Shown: positions 47,123 through 48,835 of the stretch, piece by piece
Position numbering within the stretch: the stretch's first letter is position 1
Layout of the letters: every line of letters starts with the position of its first letter
NCBI RefSeq assembly: GCF_901447155.2
Contig: NZ_LR588420.1
Coordinates: 1-48,835 of the forward strand
Length of the DNA: 48,835 nucleotides
Source of the DNA: Peptoniphilus catoniae
GTDB lineage: Bacteria; Bacillota; Clostridia; Tissierellales; Peptoniphilaceae
Direction of reading: 5' to 3'
The notes under the pieces: generated by a model
Database searches by the model: none
Told to the model about the DNA's origin: nothing
Seen by the model: the letters and a program-made list of their open reading frames with translations, nothing else
Position numbers and translations under genes: made by a program

Positions 47123-47310
47123 CTAAAAACGACAAGAAGCAGGATGATACTAACAATCAAACATACGCCAAATTTCATTCACATTACCATTGGCGAAACA
47201 CTCCATTCAGGATGATTTGCCGCTGCTATATAATCTTTAACTAACAAATATGTCCCGATCATAGCAGGAATTAAAGAACCGAAAACTTTTGCTACAACTT
47301 TTAACTTCAT
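47113..47310 (-). pseudogene. Two-helix membrane protein gene interrupted by an in-frame TGA
   Basis: AAGGAGGAGG lies 7 bases before the ATG at 47310. Codons 1-43 encode MKLKVVAKVFGSLIPAMIGT... with one hydrophobic helix, ending SVSPMVM at a TGA (47181-47179). The same frame continues MKFGVCLIVSIILLLVVF, a clear second helix, to TAG at 47113. Read through, it is a plausible 65-residue protein. The stop splits it cleanly. Decay, a sequencing error, or recoding are the options; no family recognised. Confidence 0.5.
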
Positions 47311-47325
47311 ATAGCATCCTCCTCC

Positions 47326-47781
47326 TTAATAAACTGAACTTGCTACAGGGGGATTTCCATAATATACGGTCTCAAAATATGGAATACCTACCCCAGTAGA
47401 ATACAAATTGCTATAAGATTTTATACTTTGCATTGTAGCTGTTGGAGTATTTGGCACACCTGCACTAACTGTTGTAGAACAAACTGAATTCCATACTTTT
47501 GTTGCAAACGTTGAACAATTTGATCACACAGTCCATGAATCATTATTCTTTATATTTTGTGAAACTGTACTCAATAAGTTAGAAGATAAATCTACCCTAA
47601 ATGATACAGCATTATCGTATGCATTGGAACTATTTTGGAAATACCCCTCAAGATTATACCATAACCCTGTATGTTCGTCTTTATTTCCCCAAGTCCCTAC
47701 AGTAACAGTCTTACCAGAACCGACTGATAATACTCCAAAATTTGTTATATATAAAAAATTATTGATTAATAATTTTTTCAT
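47326..47781 (-). pseudogene. NCSTFA-motif protein (papain/NlpC-like), interrupted by in-frame TGA
   Basis: The first 85 codons (MKKLLINNFLYITNFGVLSV..., VTVGTWGNKDEHTGLWYNLE) end at TGA 47526-47524, but the frame continues for 65 codons with SNCSTFATKVWNSV and SAGVPNTPTATMQSIKS to TAA at 47326. Together these form the pattern of small Bacillota proteins that resemble permuted papain-like (NlpC/P60-type) peptidases, in which NC is the catalytic cysteine and a His lies in the N-terminal half. The stop removes the cysteine. AAAGGA lies 5 bases before the ATG, inside the end of the lipoprotein gene, which it overlaps by 23 bases. No signal peptide is evident. Confidence 0.55.
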
Positions 47782-48091
47782 AAATTTCCTTTATCTCCTT
47801 TGCAAGTTTCGCATACCCTTCATCACTTCTTGAAGTTGATCCTTGGATAAGGAGATCAAAATCTTCTTTAACATACTTTGCCAATTCTTTTTCTGTAAGT
47901 ACTTCTTTCAAATGGCTATCTACTTTTAAACCATTTTCCTTAAATACCTTAAACAAATCTTCAGCTTTCATTGTTTCAAGCTGTTCTTTGTTGTACCTGA
48001 TGTCATGATTACTACAACCAGAGCACCCGACAATTCCTAAACAGAAGATCCCAATCAAAACTGCATAAACAATACGCTTAGCATAATTCAT
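47759..48091 (-). CDS. Predicted lipoprotein, function unknown
   Basis: 110 residues with a clear lipoprotein signal: MNYAKRIVYAVLIGIFCLGI then the lipobox IVGC (cysteine at residue 23) and CSNHD. The mature part is charged and helical (ETMKAEDLFKVFKENGLKVD, LTEKELAKYVKEDFDLLIQG). GTAGGAGG lies 6 bases before the ATG. Its last codons contain the binding site and ATG of the NCSTFA protein, so the two are coupled. The family is not recognised. It is the only plainly intact gene of normal size in the cluster. Confidence 0.75.
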   Translation of the reverse strand: MNYAKRIVYAVLIGIFCLGIVGCSGCSNHDIRYNKEQLETMKAEDLFKVFKENGLKVDSHLKEVLTEKELAKYVKEDFDLLIQGSTSRSDEGYAKLAKEIKEIYEKIINQ

Positions 48092-48126
48092 ATTAACCTC
48101 CTACAATTTAATCGATAAACACGATT

Positions 48127-48177
48127 TTAAGCAAAACCATCACCGTTCCTATACCTCTGAGGATTTTTGTAATTCAT
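48127..48177 (-). CDS. Possible 16-residue peptide gene
   Basis: An ATG preceded by GGGGGTGGTG opens a frame coding MNYKNPQRYRNGDGFA and TAA. It lies between the Xre gene (40 bases) and the lipoprotein (35 bases) on the same strand. It could be a short exported or signalling peptide, a leader peptide, or chance. It has no hydrophobic signal segment. Evidence is limited to the binding site and position. Confidence 0.35.
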   Translation of the reverse strand: MNYKNPQRYRNGDGFA

Positions 48178-48217
48178 TAACACCACCCCCATTTTACTAA
48201 ATATAGTCATATAATTC

Positions 48218-48447
48218 CTAACAACAATTACGACTATGACATTTATATGTTTCTTCTCCATCCAAATCAAAAATCTGATACATACAAACCCCTAAAGCAT
48301 TTGCTATATCGTTAGCAGTTTTAAGACTCGGAATTGTTTTCCCAGTTTCTATTTTGTTTATACTCGTCCTTGATATACCTACTTTTTCCCAAGTCTATGT
48401 TGCGATAAACCTAAAGGTTTACGGTATTTCTCGATTCTATTTTCCAT
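48218..48447 (-). pseudogene. Xre/Cro-type HTH repressor gene with a one-base frameshift
   Basis: From the ATG at 48447 the frame reads MENRIEKYRKPLGLSQHRLG and then stops at TAG; shifting by one base in the G-run at 48388-48390 gives EKVGISRTSINKIETGKTIP...NALGVCMYQIFDLD to TAG at 48218. The joined sequence is a complete HTH_3 domain of about 76 residues with a Cys/His-rich end (CHSRNCC). One missing G restores it. So it is a recent frameshift, phase-variable run or sequencing error. A perfect palindrome overlaps its promoter. Confidence 0.75.
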
Positions 48448-48464
48448 TATATCACTTTTCTTTG

Positions 48465-48480
48465 GTTAACTATAGTTAAC
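48465..48480. promoter_or_regulatory. Perfect palindrome, probable operator of the Xre gene
   Basis: GTTAACTATAGTTAAC, a perfect 16-bp dyad, 18 bases ahead of the Xre ATG. It contains the likely -10 box (TAACTA, 48478-48473, minus strand), so a bound repressor would shut off the gene's own promoter. Confidence 0.65.
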
Positions 48481-48501
48481 ATAATTTCGTTTGAATGTCA
48501 A
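48473..48501 (-). promoter_or_regulatory. Promoter of the Xre-led accessory operon
   Basis: Perfect TTGACA (48501-48496), 17 bases, TAACTA (48478-48473) on the minus strand. The unit downstream would be Xre, peptide, lipoprotein, NCSTFA protein and small membrane genes. Confidence 0.55.
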
Positions 48502-48553
48502 TACTTTTCATATTTTTTTGTTACCTTTTTTTAATTTTGTCATTACATAATAT

Positions 48554-48826
48554 CTATACTAATATTTTTACATTTTTTCTCATTACTCTAAGTGTTTCTT
48601 TAAATTCTTTTGTCTTTGTTGCTTCTTCTGGTAGGATTTTTATTTTTTCATCTGTTAGTTCTTCTGCATTTTCTATAAGACTTTCTAAGATTGCTCCTCT
48701 TGTTATTAGCCTATGAGTTCTTTCTTTTCTTCTTTTCACTATGTCTTGTTTTAATATCTTTTTTTCTTGATTTTTTAGTTGCCTTAGTCTTTCTTCTGTA
48801 TCGTCAATTTTATTTTTTATTTCTTT
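48554..48826 (-). CDS. DUF3847-like mobilization-associated protein, 5' end unclear
   Basis: The C-terminal part KRRKERTHRLITRGAILESL followed by ENAEELTDEKIKIL is the pattern of DUF3847 proteins, which sit next to relaxase genes on mobilizable elements in Bacillota. The frame is open for 90 codons back to a TAA at 48829-48827, with a coiled-coil Lys/Glu/Gln-rich N-terminal part, but offers only a GTG at 48739 as a standard start. The family normally starts further out, so the true 5' end is either just beyond or broken by a small indel near the window edge. Confidence 0.6.
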   Translation of the reverse strand, partial: KEIKNKIDDTEERLRQLKNQEKKILKQDIVKRRKERTHRLITRGAILESLIENAEELTDEKIKILPEEATKTKEFKETLRVMRKNVKILV

Positions 48827-48835
48827 TTACTCTTG

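Noticed and set aside
47499-47526. Selenocysteine insertion at the TGA of the NCSTFA protein
   Set aside because: The hairpin is in a possible position, but the residue is not a redox site or a conserved Cys in the pattern I recall, and a second TGA nearby plus frameshifts favour decay or errors.
48495-48716. Plus-strand frame of 73 codons at the right end
   Set aside because: Antisense to the DUF3847-like frame, Phe/Ser-rich and without a binding site.

Overview
The window is AT-rich chromosomal DNA of a low-GC Gram-positive anaerobe (Bacillota). The str and rpoBC operons, a clostridial-type etfBA pair, thiT under a TPP riboswitch, NiaR-type NAD control, a TAXI-TRAP transporter, FtsEX with a LytM-type hydrolase, and many A+T-rich hairpin terminators fit a Clostridia/Tissierellia member, perhaps Peptoniphilaceae. 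The family-level placement is inference from gene content and style; no rRNA is present to confirm it.

Layout. 1-11.4 kb: information-processing block on the minus strand, read right to left as rpoB, rpoC, then an L7Ae-like gene, rpsL, rpsG, fusA and the start of tuf, with one clear sigma-A promoter for each of the two units. 11.4-15.4 kb: a YitT-family membrane protein, histidine ammonia-lyase and a YuiF-type transporter (histidine uptake and catabolism). 15.4-19.2 kb: a 780-base gene-free region, then a large SARP-like ATPase regulator. 19.2-23.3 kb: TPP riboswitch-thiT, an SLH-domain exported protein, a metallo-beta-lactamase-fold hydrolase and phosphate acetyltransferase. 23.4-28.6 kb: a lipoprotein, a TAXI-TRAP transporter pair and a GT4 glycosyltransferase. 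28.7-30.3 kb: an ECF sigma factor with its probable anti-sigma factor, preceded by a near-perfect ECF promoter. 30.4-34.3 kb: a thioredoxin-like protein, a DUF711/ACT pair and etfBA. 34.3-38 kb: nadA-nadB-niaR without nadC, plus an EamA transporter. 38-42.1 kb: ftsE-ftsX-LytM hydrolase, then ctpA (cell-wall hydrolysis control). 42.3-45.6 kb: 5-formyl-THF cyclo-ligase overlapping a CofE-like ligase, then a DUF438 protein. 45.8-46.1 kb: three tRNA genes (Phe, a CAU tRNA, Ser) in one operon.

46.3-48.8 kb is different. Only the C-terminal domain of a methionyl-tRNA synthetase remains. It is fused end to end with a compact same-strand accessory cluster: a DUF3847-like mobilization fragment, an Xre repressor gene with a frameshift and a perfect palindromic operator, a 16-residue peptide, a lipoprotein, a papain-like NCSTFA-motif protein interrupted by TGA, a small membrane protein also interrupted by TGA, and two more small frames. 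This looks like a decaying remnant of a mobilizable element; sequencing errors near a contig end are an alternative. It is the most unusual part of the window.

Several starts were moved from the longest frame to the codon with a proper ribosome binding site (rpoB, rpoC, hutH, pta, nadA, ftsX, the LytM hydrolase).
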